In this document: in pieces, positions 19,132 through 30,008 of the stretch
Layout: every line of letters begins with the position of its first letter
Position numbering within the stretch: position 1 is the stretch's first letter
NCBI GenBank assembly: GCA_034769895.1
Contig: CM068373.1
Coordinates: 24,166,620 to 24,230,619, forward strand
Direction: 5' to 3'
From: Magicicada septendecula
Taxonomy: Eukaryota; Arthropoda; Insecta; Hemiptera; Cicadidae
Length of the DNA stretch: 64,000 nt
Notes under the pieces: generated by a model
Databases searched by the model: none
Seen by the model: the letters and a program-made list of their open reading frames with translations, nothing else
What the model was told of the DNA's origin: nothing
Position numbers and translations under genes: made by a program

Positions 19132-22100
19132 TTAACATGCAGCCAAACGGACTACTGTTGTTTCATACTTGTCCAAATTATTTGGTATTGCACCAGCACT
19201 CAGCAGAGGATTTGCAATATCGAAATGACCTCTAAGCGCAACCACGTTCAATGGCGTGTATCCATTCTGGTCTGCAGCATTTGGGTTTGCTCCCTTATTC
19301 AAGAGAATATCAACAGTACTCTTGTAGCCTTCACGCACAGCTAAGTGCAATGGTGTATTTCCATTCTTGTCTGCTATATTTGGGTTTGCTGCTTTACTCA
19401 ACAGAGAATCAACAATAACCATATGTCCTTCACGAGCAGCGTAGTGCAATGGCGTATTTCCATACTTGTCTAAAACGTTCGGGTTCGCCCCTTCACTCAG
19501 GAGAGAATTCACAATACCAAAATCACCTTGACGAGCAGCCAGGTGCAATGGTGTGTATCCATTCTTGTCTGAAACATTTTTGTGTGCCTTGTTACTTAAC
19601 AGGGAATACACAATAACCTTATGACCTTCACGAGCAGCGTAGTGCAGTGGCGTATTTTCATACTTGTCTAAAACGTTCGGGTTCGCCCCTTCACTCAGGA
19701 GAGAATTCACAATACCAAAATCACCTTGACGAGCAGCCAGGTGCAATGGCGTGTATCCATTCTTATCTGCAACATTTGGGTTTGCTCCCTTATTCAACAG
19801 AATATCAACAATATTCTTGTAACCTTCACGCACAGTCAAGTGCAATGGAGTATTTCCATTCTTGTCTGCAATATTTGGGTTTGCTGCTTTACTCAACAGA
19901 GAATCAACAATAAGCTTATGACCTTCACGAGCAGCGTAGTGCAATGGGGTATATTCATACTTATCTAAAATGTCCGTGGCTGCCACCTCACTCAGCAGGA
20001 AATCAACAATATCAAAGTAACCTTGACGCGCAGCCAAGTGCAATGGCGTGTATCCATTCTTGTTTTTCACAACTATGTATGCCTTATCCATCAACAAAGA
20101 CATCACAGTTAGATCGTGGCCTTCACGAGCAGCCAAGTGCAATGGCGTGTTCCGATTCTTGTCTAAAACGTTTAAGTTAACGTCGTTTTTATATGCATGA
20201 ATTGCGTTGACGATTGACATGAACCCTTGACGCGCTGCGTAGTGCAATGGCGTATATCGATACTTGTCAAACACGTCCGGGTTTGCCGAGTAATTCATCA
20301 GTACCTTTACACAATCTAAGTGACCTTGACGCGCAGCCAAGTGTAGTGGCGTATACCCATTCTTGTTTTTAAAATTTTTGACTGCCTTGCTCTTCGCAAG
20401 CATAAACACAATTACAGTATGGCCTTCACGAGCAGCCAAGTGCAATGGCGTATTGCCATTCTTGTCTTCCCCGTTTAGGTCAACGCCTTTACCCAGCAGC
20501 GAGACGACATTTTGCAGGTTCCCTTCACGCGCTGAGTAGTGCAAAGGCACATTTCCATACGCGTCTGCTGCATCCGGATCTGGCGTTCTACCCAACGTAG
20601 AATTTACTATAGACTGGTAAATTTTACGCGCCTCCAAGTGCAACGGGGTATTTTTATTCTTGTCTCCTACATTCGGTTTTGCCCCTCCACTCAACAGGGA
20701 ATACATAATATCCACGTTACCTGCTTGCATAGCCAACTGCAATGGGGTATTTCCATTCTTGCTTCCAATATCCGGGTTTGCTCCTTCATTCAAAAGGCGA
20801 TCCACAATGTCCTTGTAACCTTCTCGGGCTGCCAATAGTAATGGTGTATTTCCATTTTTGTCTTCAACATTCGGGTTTGCCCCTTCACCGAACACGGAAT
20901 CCACAATATACCTGTTACCTTCTAGTGCAGCCAAATGTAATATCGTATTTCCATTCTTGTCTCTAGCATTCGGGTTTGCCCCTTCAGTCAACAGGCAATC
21001 TACAGCATCCTTGTACCCTACTCGCGCAGCCAAGTGTAATGGCGTATGTCCATCCTTGTCTCCAATATTTGGCTTCGCCCCTTCGCTCAAAAGGCGATCC
21101 ACAATATCCTTGTGACCTAGCGCAGCAAAGTGTAATGGCGTATGTCCATCCTTGTCTCCAATATTTGGATTTGCCCCTTCACTCAACAGACAATCTACAA
21201 TATCCTTGTATGCTCCTCGCGCAGCCAAGTGTAATGGCGTCTGTCCAGCCTTGTCTGCAACATTCGGGTTAACCCCTTCACTCAAAAGGGAATCCACAAT
21301 ATTCGTGTAACCTCTACGCGCAGCCAAATGTAATGGCGTAGTTCCATCCTTGTCTCCAATATTTGGATTTGCATTTTCCCTCAAAAGGTAATCCACAATA
21401 TCCTTGTAACCTTCTTGCGCAGCCAAGTGTAATGGAGTAATTCCACTCTTGTTTTGGACATTCGGGTTTGTCCCTTCACTCAAAAGGCGATCCACAATAT
21501 CCTTGTGACCTTCACGCGCAGCTAAGTGTAATGGCGTGTTTCCATTCTTGTCTGTAACGCTTATGTTTGGCACTCCGCGCAACGGGAAATCTAGACTTTT
21601 GTAATCACATCGCGCATCAAAGAGAAATGGAGTGTCCTCAAGTTTAATCGTTTTAGTGTTAATTTCTCCTCGAGCAGGTTTTTCCACTTCATCTAATTTT
21701 CCAGTAACATTACCCCCGTGAAGGCAACAACCCAAAGTGAGATAGACGTTGTAAAGTCTATTCTCAGTTGCAGTGCTATAATTACGAACATATTCTCTTT
21801 TAATAGGTTCTAAAATTTGTCTTAAGAGTACTGTTTTCTGTTGACGGTTACTGTTGGATATGTTTCCTAACGTAACGCCAGCACTGACACTGCCACGGCC
21901 ATAGTGTTTTTTAATGACAGACAAAATTGATTCTTCTAACTTACACTGTTGTCGTGAATTTTCAGAACCACTTCTTGAACTTGCTAGTGTTCCAGAAACA
22001 TTAATATCTTTAGAAAGATCCTGATCTTCAAAAATATGTAAAGCTCTTGCCGACTCTTGGAAGAATTTATTTTCTTCGGTAATGTACTCTCCCTTCATGT

Positions 22101-23448
22101 CCCCTCCCTTTGTGTCTTCTACGTAGTCCTTGTACCACATTTCAACTTTGTATTTGACGTCAGCAAAGACCATGTTGAGATAATGAAGTGGTACATTGTA
22201 GACCGTTTTTATTTTACGTTTTATAATACCGTCCAAACTGTTTTCATCGGGTTGACTGAGATAAAGCTTCAGTCTGCTAAGAAAGTCAGTGACGTCTTTC
22301 AGATCGACTGTGTTCCTCGGTAACATGTGATTCTTATTTTTACTGTCACGATTCCAAATGTCTAGAGATATATTTATGTATCTACTACGAAGCTTTGACA
22401 TCAACTCTTCTTCTGACCATTTTGCCGCATCTTTGACTATCCTTCTCACTTCCTTCAGAAACACACTTCTAAAATTGCTGTCTTCTCTAGACAAGCTTTC
22501 ATCACCGTTTATAAAATTGCTTCTGAATTTTGCTTCACTTGGTTTTTCCATTTCAAGCACCCTTTCTTTCAGTGGGATTTGATAATATTCAAATAAGTGC
22601 TCTTTTATGTGTTTAACATCCGTTGAGAAAGCGCAATTTGCCAGTTCTCTTGCGAGTATGTGACTATCTGAGGCGAATTCTAGAGCCTTAACAACTTCCT
22701 CATCTCTGGCTGTACCAAAACCTAACATATAGTAGCTGTTGCTAGCTGACGGGAACTCCAAACTACTATTTCTAACTGTGTGTTCTACCTCAAGACTTTT
22801 GTCTAATTTTTCAACGCCGTCTACATCTACACTAAACCCTGGCAAAGCATTAGTGTAGACAACAAAGTCAGTTTCTAAATCTACATATCTGCTACCAAAC
22901 ACTGGATCATCTACTTCATCCAGAGAGAACTTCTCCTTGACCGATAAATACGAATTAAAATATTTTAATAAGCTGAAGTCTTCAGTATCAGAACCTGAGA
23001 GCAGTTTATTAATGGTAACCGTTTCATTCTCGTTGTGTTTAGCCTGCAAGAAGATAACCTTTGTCTTTTCTGTGCACGCTTGGTTGATGTAATTGTATTT
23101 AAAAACAACATTGTCAAGATCACCAGCATCCTCCACGTTGGACGCCAAATAAAAGCTCTTTATTATTCCATCTTGGTATTTCGTCTCCCCTTGAAGTAGG
23201 AACCACATTAACAATTTTATTTCATACTGCTGACCGCTTACATCGCTTGTTCCTTTTCGTTTATTGTACGTTTTCTTTGTCACGTTTGACGGCTCTCCGC
23301 TGTTAGGCCTACCTTTCTGACTTAACTCTGAATCACCAGTTTCCAAGTCCTTAACCTCTGGTTTGTATTCATCATCAGAACGTTTGAAGCGGTGTTTCTG
23401 ACTAAGGTTATGTAGTCGAGGATCTTGCTTTTCAACGAATTTGGGTAC
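19132..23448 (-). CDS. nuclease-like N-terminal domain plus 24 ankyrin repeats, large protein
   Basis: One open exon of about 1438 codons. Start: no in-frame ATG exists near the 5' end, but a good splice acceptor (pyrimidine-rich, ...CTGTGCAG then GTACCC) ends at 23449, so I begin the exon at 23448 and place the start codon in an unseen upstream exon. Residues about 70-200 (QQYEIKLLMWFLLQG, LDNVVFKY, VIFLQAKHNENE, DFSLLKYFNSY) resemble the N-terminal restriction-endonuclease-like domain of insect multidomain proteins: acidic residue, D, then QxK as in the PD-(D/E)XK core. The middle (200-630) is helical and has no P-loop, so no NACHT ATPase. From about residue 635 run 24 complete 33-residue ankyrin repeats (DKNGNTPLHLAAREGHKDIV type), then part of a 25th before TAA. 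Repeat 5 lacks one residue. No signal peptide or membrane segment was seen. Function unknown; ankyrin blocks bind proteins. Confidence 0.85.
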   Translation of the reverse strand, partial: VPKFVEKQDPRLHNLSQKHRFKRSDDEYKPEVKDLETGDSELSQKGRPNSGEPSNVTKKTYNKRKGTSDVSGQQYEIKLLMWFLLQGETKYQDGIIKSFYLASNVEDAGDLDNVVFKYNYINQACTEKTKVIFLQAKHNENETVTINKLLSGSDTEDFSLLKYFNSYLSVKEKFSLDEVDDPVFGSRYVDLETDFVVYTNALPGFSVDVDGVEKLDKSLEVEHTVRNSSLEFPSASNSYYMLGFGTARDEEVVKALEFASDSHILARELANCAFSTDVKHIKEHLFEYYQIPLKERVLEMEKPSEAKFRSNFINGDESLSREDSNFRSVFLKEVRRIVKDAAKWSEEELMSKLRSRYINISLDIWNRDSKNKNHMLPRNTVDLKDVTDFLSRLKLYLSQPDENSLDGIIKRKIKTVYNVPLHYLNMVFADVKYKVEMWYKDYVEDTKGGDMKGEYITEENKFFQESARALHIFEDQDLSKDINVSGTLASSRSGSENSRQQCKLEESILSVIKKHYGRGSVSAGVTLGNISNSNRQQKTVLLRQILEPIKREYVRNYSTATENRLYNVYLTLGCCLHGGNVTGKLDEVEKPARGEINTKTIKLEDTPFLFDARCDYKSLDFPLRGVPNISVTDKNGNTPLHLAAREGHKDIVDRLLSEGTNPNVQNKSGITPLHLAAQEGYKDIVDYLLRENANPNIGDKDGTTPLHLAARRGYTNIVDSLLSEGVNPNVADKAGQTPLHLAARGAYKDIVDCLLSEGANPNIGDKDGHTPLHFAALGHKDIVDRLLSEGAKPNIGDKDGHTPLHLAARVGYKDAVDCLLTEGANPNARDKNGNTILHLAALEGNRYIVDSVFGEGANPNVEDKNGNTPLLLAAREGYKDIVDRLLNEGANPDIGSKNGNTPLQLAMQAGNVDIMYSLLSGGAKPNVGDKNKNTPLHLEARKIYQSIVNSTLGRTPDPDAADAYGNVPLHYSAREGNLQNVVSLLGKGVDLNGEDKNGNTPLHLAAREGHTVIVFMLAKSKAVKNFKNKNGYTPLHLAARQGHLDCVKVLMNYSANPDVFDKYRYTPLHYAARQGFMSIVNAIHAYKNDVNLNVLDKNRNTPLHLAAREGHDLTVMSLLMDKAYIVVKNKNGYTPLHLAARQGYFDIVDFLLSEVAATDILDKYEYTPLHYAAREGHKLIVDSLLSKAANPNIADKNGNTPLHLTVREGYKNIVDILLNKGANPNVADKNGYTPLHLAARQGDFGIVNSLLSEGANPNVLDKYENTPLHYAAREGHKVIVYSLLSNKAHKNVSDKNGYTPLHLAARQGDFGIVNSLLSEGANPNVLDKYGNTPLHYAAREGHMVIVDSLLSKAANPNIADKNGNTPLHLAVREGYKSTVDILLNKGANPNAADQNGYTPLNVVALRGHFDIANPLLSAGAIPNNLDKYETTVVRLAAC

Positions 23449-23470
23449 CTGCACAGAAATACAGAAATAC
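23436..23470 (-). other. 3' splice acceptor of the ankyrin-gene exon
   Basis: On the minus strand a T/C-rich run (GTATTTCTGTATTTCTGTGCAG) with only scattered purines ends in CAG at 23451-23449. The downstream frame is in phase 0 at GTA CCC. A GTGAGT only 30 bases upstream is too close to be the matching donor, so the upstream exon is not located. Confidence 0.6.
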
Positions 23471-23639
23471 TGTGACACTCACATGTATTGGTGCGCGCGC
23501 GTATGGATTCAATTGTTCGTTTCGTGCGTCTTCTTAACTGATTGTTGGCTCTGTAAGCAGGCAGTCTTGTTGCACAATGTCCCATGCTGTCCTCTGGGTA
23601 TTCGTAGCTGGAGTTAACAATATCCGTTTCAGCCACATG

Positions 23640-26265
23640 GGATTGTGTGGTGCAGAGCTAACAATCAATTAAGACGCGCGCTGCACATTGCGCCTGTGAG
23701 ACAACAGACGTACAGAAACTCACAAGCGCCCGCGTGCACATGCATTCTTGTCTTGGTAGTGATTGTTGATGTTTTTTTAGCTCTTTACGGTAATCGATTA
23801 TTAATATATTAGCAAATAACAAAACTTGTAAATATTATATATAACTAATAACTAATAATACTTTTATCAGAGGTTATCTGCGTTGGTAGAGGATCAAACA
23901 AGTAAATGTACAGACACACACGCACTCACACACACTACTTAGGTGAAACGTGGAACATCAAAGAAGGAAGCGAAAGGTACCTACAGAGCTTCAAAATGCC
24001 GTTGTGTCGAAGAAGGATTAATGTGAACTGGACTGGTAGATGCGCAACGAGGAGAGAAAAGAAATAACTTCTGAAAGTAACAAGAAAGAGATTGACATCT
24101 TGGTTATGTTGCGAAGAAACAGTCTGCGGTTAAGGAAAACAGAGAGGGTGGGGAAGAAGATATGTTGCAGTGCTTGACGTCATCGGAAACGGAAGGAACT
24201 GCAGAGAGATGCACAGACCAATAAAAGTGGTCTAGTAGACTTTATACTCGTATTTGATGACCAGAAACACAAATTTGTAATATTGTACAAAATTAATGGC
24301 ACAATTCTCAGACGTTCTTAGAAAGTTAGTCACCTACAGTTCTTAAACAAGGGAGATAATTTAAAGAAGTATGGTAGTGATGTTTTGGTGTATCCACTCT
24401 ATACAGTAGTAGAAATTCAGATTTTAGGAGGTAATTTATTGTTGGAAAACAATAATTTTAGACAACATTATAAGGAAAAACTTCTATAGTACTGAAACCG
24501 ACGCCAGATGAGTTTTGGCCCAACAACGTCAACTGTTAAACTGGATTTCAACTAGATTAGGGAAATGGGGTAGATGGAGGACCGGGATACATATACAGTG
24601 GGATGGAGATTAAAACGAAATGAAGATTGCAACAAGGTGACTGGAACAACCGAAGCATCCGGTGTGCAGGATGTGTGAAGCTCCAGCTACAGTGTACAAA
24701 CACTCCCTGACTAGGTAAAGTATATCTGACAAACGTACAAATGATATTGGTTGTGGACATTATTAAGTTGAAATGAAGCCGGTCGATTGCAGTTAACTAG
24801 CGAGATAGTGTCGGCTACCGTTTCAATCCAAGCCCCCGGGCATCTTCTGCAGAGCCACAAAGCGACTGTGAACAAAGTACCCCAGATCTTAGCCGAACAA
24901 TACCTAAGTACGTTTGTCGGATATGAGCAACAGGCGGCCGGTAACACAACGTTACCTGAATCTTCCGCCTCATTCCTACGTTTCTTATTCTGTCGTTCTT
25001 CTGCTTCTTCTGCCTCCTGTCATCGTTTTTCCTCTGACTGTAACAGCAGCGCCTGGAAATTTTCCATCTTCCGACTAATGTATACGTTCTCGCCTGGATC
25101 TGATTGGTATTGTTCGGGTAAGATCTGCCGTACTTGTGTTCTCTGTCGCTTTGCAGCGGCTCTGAAGAGGATCCCCGAGGACGGTATTGAAACGCCAGCC
25201 GACTATGTCACTAGCTACCAGCAACCGACCTCAACCTAACAAGGTCCGGCTCCATTTGAACTAAATAGCCTTGACACAGGCCGAGTAAGCCTACGTTATA
25301 AAATTGGTTGTGAAATCCGCAACGGCTGGTTTACCTGGTAGGCGGGGGTTGATTCCTCTGCGTCAGATTGTTTGGCCTCTATCTCCATATCCTGCGGGTG
25401 CGTGTAGTGGAATTGTGTGTCTCTCTCTGGACTGTACTGCTGATGCTGTTGGTCAGTCCGCTGTGCTGTTTGCTGCTCTATACTGTTCTCTCGGCTGGGG
25501 TAAGGTCCGGACAGGTTGTAGGCAAACATCCGTTCTGTTGACATAGTATCAAACAACCAGTGGATACAATATAATTATGTGATATTAATTGAAACTATGT
25601 TTTCTACAATATATTTAAAGGGATTTCACCCGATTAGCGTTGTAATTTAAAAATATTATTTTGAGCTAAACAAATTTTTTAAACAAATGTTTTTTCAAAC
25701 TAAACAATTGTTTTATTAAAACTTATTTTCCAGTTCTGCGTGTTTCAGAGCCAGAGCTACAATACCTATTGTAGCGCACGTGAAACGGTAGTCACACACA
25801 ACGTCATTACAGATATAGCAATACACGAACAATGGCTTCCGACTTTATTAATAAGTGCACATACAAAAACCTATTAAAAATTTAAATAATAACTGAACTC
25901 AATTCGGTTAAGCTGTTTCGAGCCATCTTAGCCGATCTTTATCAATCCTGTCTTATCACGGCCGCTTGGATACGTCTGGTCTGGGATTTCGTTGGTCCAA
26001 TTGTTAGATCCTTAGAGAAGTGGGGTGGGGAGGGTCATCACCTTGTAGAACTTCCGGCTCGTTTCTTTACTCGTCGATTTTAGAGTTCTCCTGACGGTGC
26101 TACACATACGGTTGAACTTGTCCAGCTTCTTCACCACATCACACTGTGCCGAGTCTAAGATAGATTCGGCGCGTATTCGGCATTTAACGCCAAAGCTGAC
26201 GTAAAATACTGTACTGTATTTAGCGGTAGAGATACGCATACAATCTGCAGCTGTGGTAATCAAGC
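23640..26265. other. intergenic or intronic DNA, no gene assigned
   Basis: Includes a GC-richer stretch at 24590-25560. On plus, 24640-24700 gives a short Cys/His-containing phrase (HPVCRMCEAP) that could be the end of a non-LTR RT zinc finger; on minus, 24950-25240 gives a Glu/Arg-rich stretch. Neither is enough for a call. An upstream exon of the ankyrin gene may lie here. Confidence 0.4.
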
Positions 26266-26269
26266 CATT

Positions 26270-26490
26270 TCTAAAAGGAGAATATAAAACATAGATTTTA
26301 TATAAATTTATTTTCAAATAACATTTTAAAAGGGAAGATATAGATTTTATATTTATTAATTTCTAATGACAATTTTAAAAGGCAGAATATAGATTTTATA
26401 TTTATTAATTTCAAATGACATTTTTAAAAGGGAGAATATGGATTTTATATTATTAATAATTTTTGTAAGTAACAATTTCGAAGGAGATAT
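26270..26490. repeat. ~48-bp AT-rich tandem repeat, four copies
   Basis: Copies of TTTTAAAAGGGAGAATAT followed by AGATTTTATATTTATTAATT and a CAAATGACA-like end recur at about 48-bp spacing, with the first copy diverged. Confidence 0.8.
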
Positions 26491-26630
26491 AATGTGTTTA
26501 GTTATAATAAAAAGATTTTATTGATTGTTAATTTTGTGAGTTTTAATTTCAAGTCCCGTCTCACCGGATCCAACGCATTTTTGGCTTCTCTAGGCTTTGG
26601 CCTAGTTTTAATTATCTTGTGGCCCCTCAT

Positions 26631-26653
26631 TAAAAAAAAAAAAAAAAAAAAAA
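26631..26653 (+). other. poly(A) run, possible retroposon tail
   Basis: About 22 A residues follow GGCCCCTCATT. The upstream 100 bases are GC-richer than the flanks. This could be the 3' tail of a retroposed sequence, but I could not identify the source or target duplications. Confidence 0.35.
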
Positions 26654-26959
26654 CTTTCACAAGTCAAAGTTAAAGAGGTGTTACAACACTTTGTAATGTA
26701 AGACATACTACAGGCCAGATATTGAAATTGCTGACCTGTTCTAGAAGAGTGCCAAAAATTAACCGTTAAGGAAACCATTATAATAAACCACCATCACCTA
26801 CAACATTAAACATATCTAAAGAAAAACTATAAGCTATATAGTAGAAGAAACGCTACTTATCCTCTAAGCCCGCGGGAGAGAACTGATAAGCACAACCACA
26901 TTGACGCAAGTTAAAAAACAAACTTGTCAAAAATTGTAATCCCGTGGTATTTTGAGTCC

Positions 26960-27215
26960 CGTTTGTTTCCTGATTTTCTCTTGTTGTTCTTCTTCTTCAG
27001 GTCTTAGACCTTGCAGTCCGTTGCGCACCTATAGATCTGACCACCTTTACCTTTGTCTTCGTATGCTGTAGTTTCACCTGAGAGGGTAGAGCAGCAGTTC
27101 CTTCGGTAGCGCTTTCTCTGTCCAACCCTGTCTGCACTGCTTGATACTATCATTCGGGTTGTAAATCCAAAGGGCGTCCCTTACGGCACCATTCATTACT
27201 CGGTCTCCCCGGCAT
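26960..27215 (-). pseudogene. non-LTR retrotransposon RT, C-terminal relic
   Basis: Minus-strand reading gives VMNGAVRDALWIYNPNDSIK, then QCRQGWTEKALPKELLLYPL. This matches the RT C-terminal pattern (N..VR..L.I..........I..YR..W..H..R...LPK..L.Y.P.G) seen in non-LTR elements of insects. The element then runs out through an acidic stretch (RPEEEEQQEK). Parts between WTE and KAL and after LLYPL are lost. Truncated and non-functional. Confidence 0.45.
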
Positions 27216-27540
27216 CCTCCAAGTACATATCCTATAAACCTCATGCCACTAGCCCGCATTCAGCTGCGGGTACTTACCAACGTTGTCCATGTCTCCCATG
27301 GCAATGGCATCACTTTATAAATTTTACGTCTCGTCTGACCTTCCGGTCTAATGTCTTCTTCTGATATTTCCATACATGTAGTTAAATTACTCAAAATATT
27401 GATCGACATCTACTTCTTCCAAGTAAAACACGTCACATCCATGGAATCTAAATGGATTCAACCGGGCGACGAGTCGATCATTCTCTCGCGCAAGAGCAAG
27501 GAAAAGAGGAGGCAGGAAGACAGAGAGAAGCAAAAAGAGA

Positions 27541-27618
<78 letters not shown>
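27541..27618. repeat. (GA)n microsatellite
   Basis: An almost pure run of GA dinucleotides; the Arg/Glu open frame across it is a by-product. Confidence 0.95.
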
Positions 27619-27620
<2 letters not shown>

Positions 27621-27889
27621 AGAGAGTGAGATTTTTACACAGTTTTCGAATTCTCAAATTCTTTTATTTTCTTCTTGTAATTTACTGTTTCATAATCCTA
27701 ATCAGTACGACTGGCGTGCCGCTTAGGGGTTTACCTCTTAGTTAGTTGCGTACGTTTCTAATGTGTGCCTGTCTTCCTTCATTGTTACCTTCTTTAACAT
27801 CTGATTTCTACCATATCAAATCTGGATGAGTACCCCTGGGCAGTGTTCCCGGTCTCATCGTATATACAATATACAGGTGTCACCTCACA

Positions 27890-28690
27890 ACAGCTGATCA
27901 CTTACATTTGCCGACAACACAGGTGTTCTGACTATTCGTGATGATCCTGTAATTTTGATGTTACCATCAAATCTCCAAGGTCACCTGTTTAAAGTAGAAT
28001 AGTATCTAAGGAAGTGGAATATTAAAATTAACGAACCCAAAATACAGCATGTACGTAACTTTCACTTTAACGGAAATAATAACGACCGCCAGTTTTGGGA
28101 ATAATACAGAAATTCCCAGGCCATAATGCGTTAGGTACTTATGAACTCATCTAGATAGTGATATCAATTGGAGGAAATGTATCATAACAACCCGTAAGGT
28201 GAATTGACTGCAGGAAGAAAGAATTACTTTGGGTACTAGGGTAGAAAATCAAAAGTCTAGTTAAAATATAAAATCCTTCTATAACAAAAAGCCGTAATTA
28301 TGTCTAACGTATAGAATTAAAAGCCTAAATCAGTAGACATAGCATTGCCATAATTGAACGTGAGCAATCCAAGAGGTTATCCACAAAGGTAGTGGAAACC
28401 ATAACGCAAGGTGACATACACACGAGAATCCTCTCATCAACATCATCACACCAGAAGATTGAAAAGAATTTACTCAATCGAGCTGACATAGGGTAAAAGA
28501 GGTCTCCTTGCTGGAGAACGTTAGAAGAGGAGCTTAACAACTAGTTCCCAAGCCATTACAACAGATAAAAAAATTATTGTAATCTCTTATTGTTATTGTA
28601 AATAAATGGAAACAGAATTCGTTGCACATATCTATATAAGTTCAGTTGTTTGGTTTGTACTGTATATATAATACCTACATATGTCCAATC
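27890..28690 (+). pseudogene. jockey-like non-LTR RT relic, first copy
   Basis: Plus-strand phrases in shifting frames follow the jockey RT order: LTFADNTGVLTIRDDP (the FADD catalytic box, here FADN), LQGHLFKVE.YLRKWNIKIN, a KIQHV-like phrase and a dead thumb region. It ends in an A/T-rich tail and a C-run at 28686. Stops throughout; the catalytic box is altered. The last 500 bases are repeated at 28740-29390. Confidence 0.65.
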
Positions 28691-28739
28691 CCCCCCCCCA
28701 CCAAACAAATAGGCGAACTTTACATCATCTGAATAGTAA

Positions 28740-29390
28740 TCTTAATTTAAGGCAATATATCATAACAACTGGTAAGGTGACTGACTGGAGGAGATAAGAA
28801 TTATATTGGCACTTGTTAGAAAATCAAAAGTCTCGTTATAATACAAAATCCCTCTATAACAAGCCGTAATTATGGCTATCTGGGCATACGGTATAGAATT
28901 AAAGAGCTGAGTCAGTAAATCTATACCATAATTGAAAGTGCGGAATCTAAAATGTAGTAGCGATGCGCCATGGTTTGTCATCTAGCTATGCTACGTCTAG
29001 TTCTCCCAATACCAACCGTCCAAGAGGTTATCCACAAACGTAGTGGAAACCATAATGCAAGGTTAGACACGCACGACTTGTACAAGAACATCACACCAGA
29101 AGATTGGAAAGAATTTAGTCAATCCACCTAACATAGGGTAAAAGAGGTCTTCTTGATGGAGAAGTCTCATCACGCTAGAAACGGAGCTTAACAACCAGTT
29201 TCCAAACCATCAAAACTGGTAATAAAATTATTGTAATCTCTTATTGCTACTGTAAATAAACAAACACACAATTCTTTGCACGTATCTGTATAAGTTCAGT
29301 TGTTTAGCTTGTATTGTGTCTGTATTACCTACATATGTACAATTCCCCCCCCCCCCGTCAAACAACAAATAGGCGAACTGTATACTGAAT
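28740..29390 (+). pseudogene. jockey-like non-LTR RT relic, second tandem copy of the 3' part
   Basis: Colinear with 28150-28735 at an offset of about 650 bp, with an extra segment near 28880-29020 that the first copy lacks. It reads LVRKSKVSL, AVIMAIWAYGIEL and VRNLKCSSDAPWFVI, the jockey thumb and C-terminal region. Both copies end in the same C-run followed by CAAATAGGCGAACT, so the tail was duplicated as well. Confidence 0.65.
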
Positions 29391-30000
29391 AAATACAGAC
29401 TTACATATAATGTTTAAAAGATTTCAGAAATTTTGAAATGTTCCATGTCTTGAGCAAATAAAGTGTTTTATACATGGCCGTAAGAGTCGGTCAGATACAC
29501 ATCGGAGAATAAACAAATTTATTGACTGCATCAAGTTTTGATAAATAAAGTTGACCCTGTTATCACTTCAACAACACATAACCCGTAAATAAATTGCTAT
29601 CTCGTTTGTAGCTAGTCATTAATATTTGTGATAAGGAAGGAGTAATGTTTTGCAACAATGTTTCTGATTTAGAGTTTATCCTCTTTGTGGATAAATTGTT
29701 TTTTTTTAGTAATTAATTAGTGGATAATTAGTGTGGATAATTAATTTACGAGTGCGTTTATTGTAGAATAAATGTCAACGATGCAAAAGCGGCTGGTCAG
29801 CAAAGTCACGGTGATAACCATTTGTCAATAGGGTAAAGTAATAATATAACGCAGTTGGAAAAACCCGGTACTTTGCACCCGGTCAAACAGCAATGTGAGA
29901 AGCGTGCGCGCACTTTCACACTCTATGACGCAACCAATCAGTTACTATAACTGGCATAGTACCAGATAATGATAACGCGACATCAAGAATAACCTGACTA

Positions 30001-30008
30001 GTTTCTAC
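30001..30008. repeat. 8-bp target-site duplication, left
   Basis: GTTTCTAC directly precedes the hAT element and is repeated exactly at 31019-31026. Confidence 0.9.

Noticed and set aside
19066-21272. Plus-strand frames opposite the ankyrin gene with repeated HSCLQ/STQQ phrases
   Set aside because: Antisense shadows of the 99-bp ankyrin units.
19132-23448. Latrotoxin-like identity for the ankyrin protein
   Set aside because: Total length and ankyrin content are similar, but the N-terminus has a QxKH nuclease-like pattern and no signal peptide, and I saw no latrotoxin-specific region.
24590-25560. Possible transposase or RT zinc-finger fragment on either strand
   Set aside because: Only scattered Cys residues and a Glu/Arg-rich stretch; no ordered family motifs.
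27351-27629. Arg/Glu-rich 92-codon frame
   Set aside because: Mostly a GA microsatellite; no conserved part upstream.
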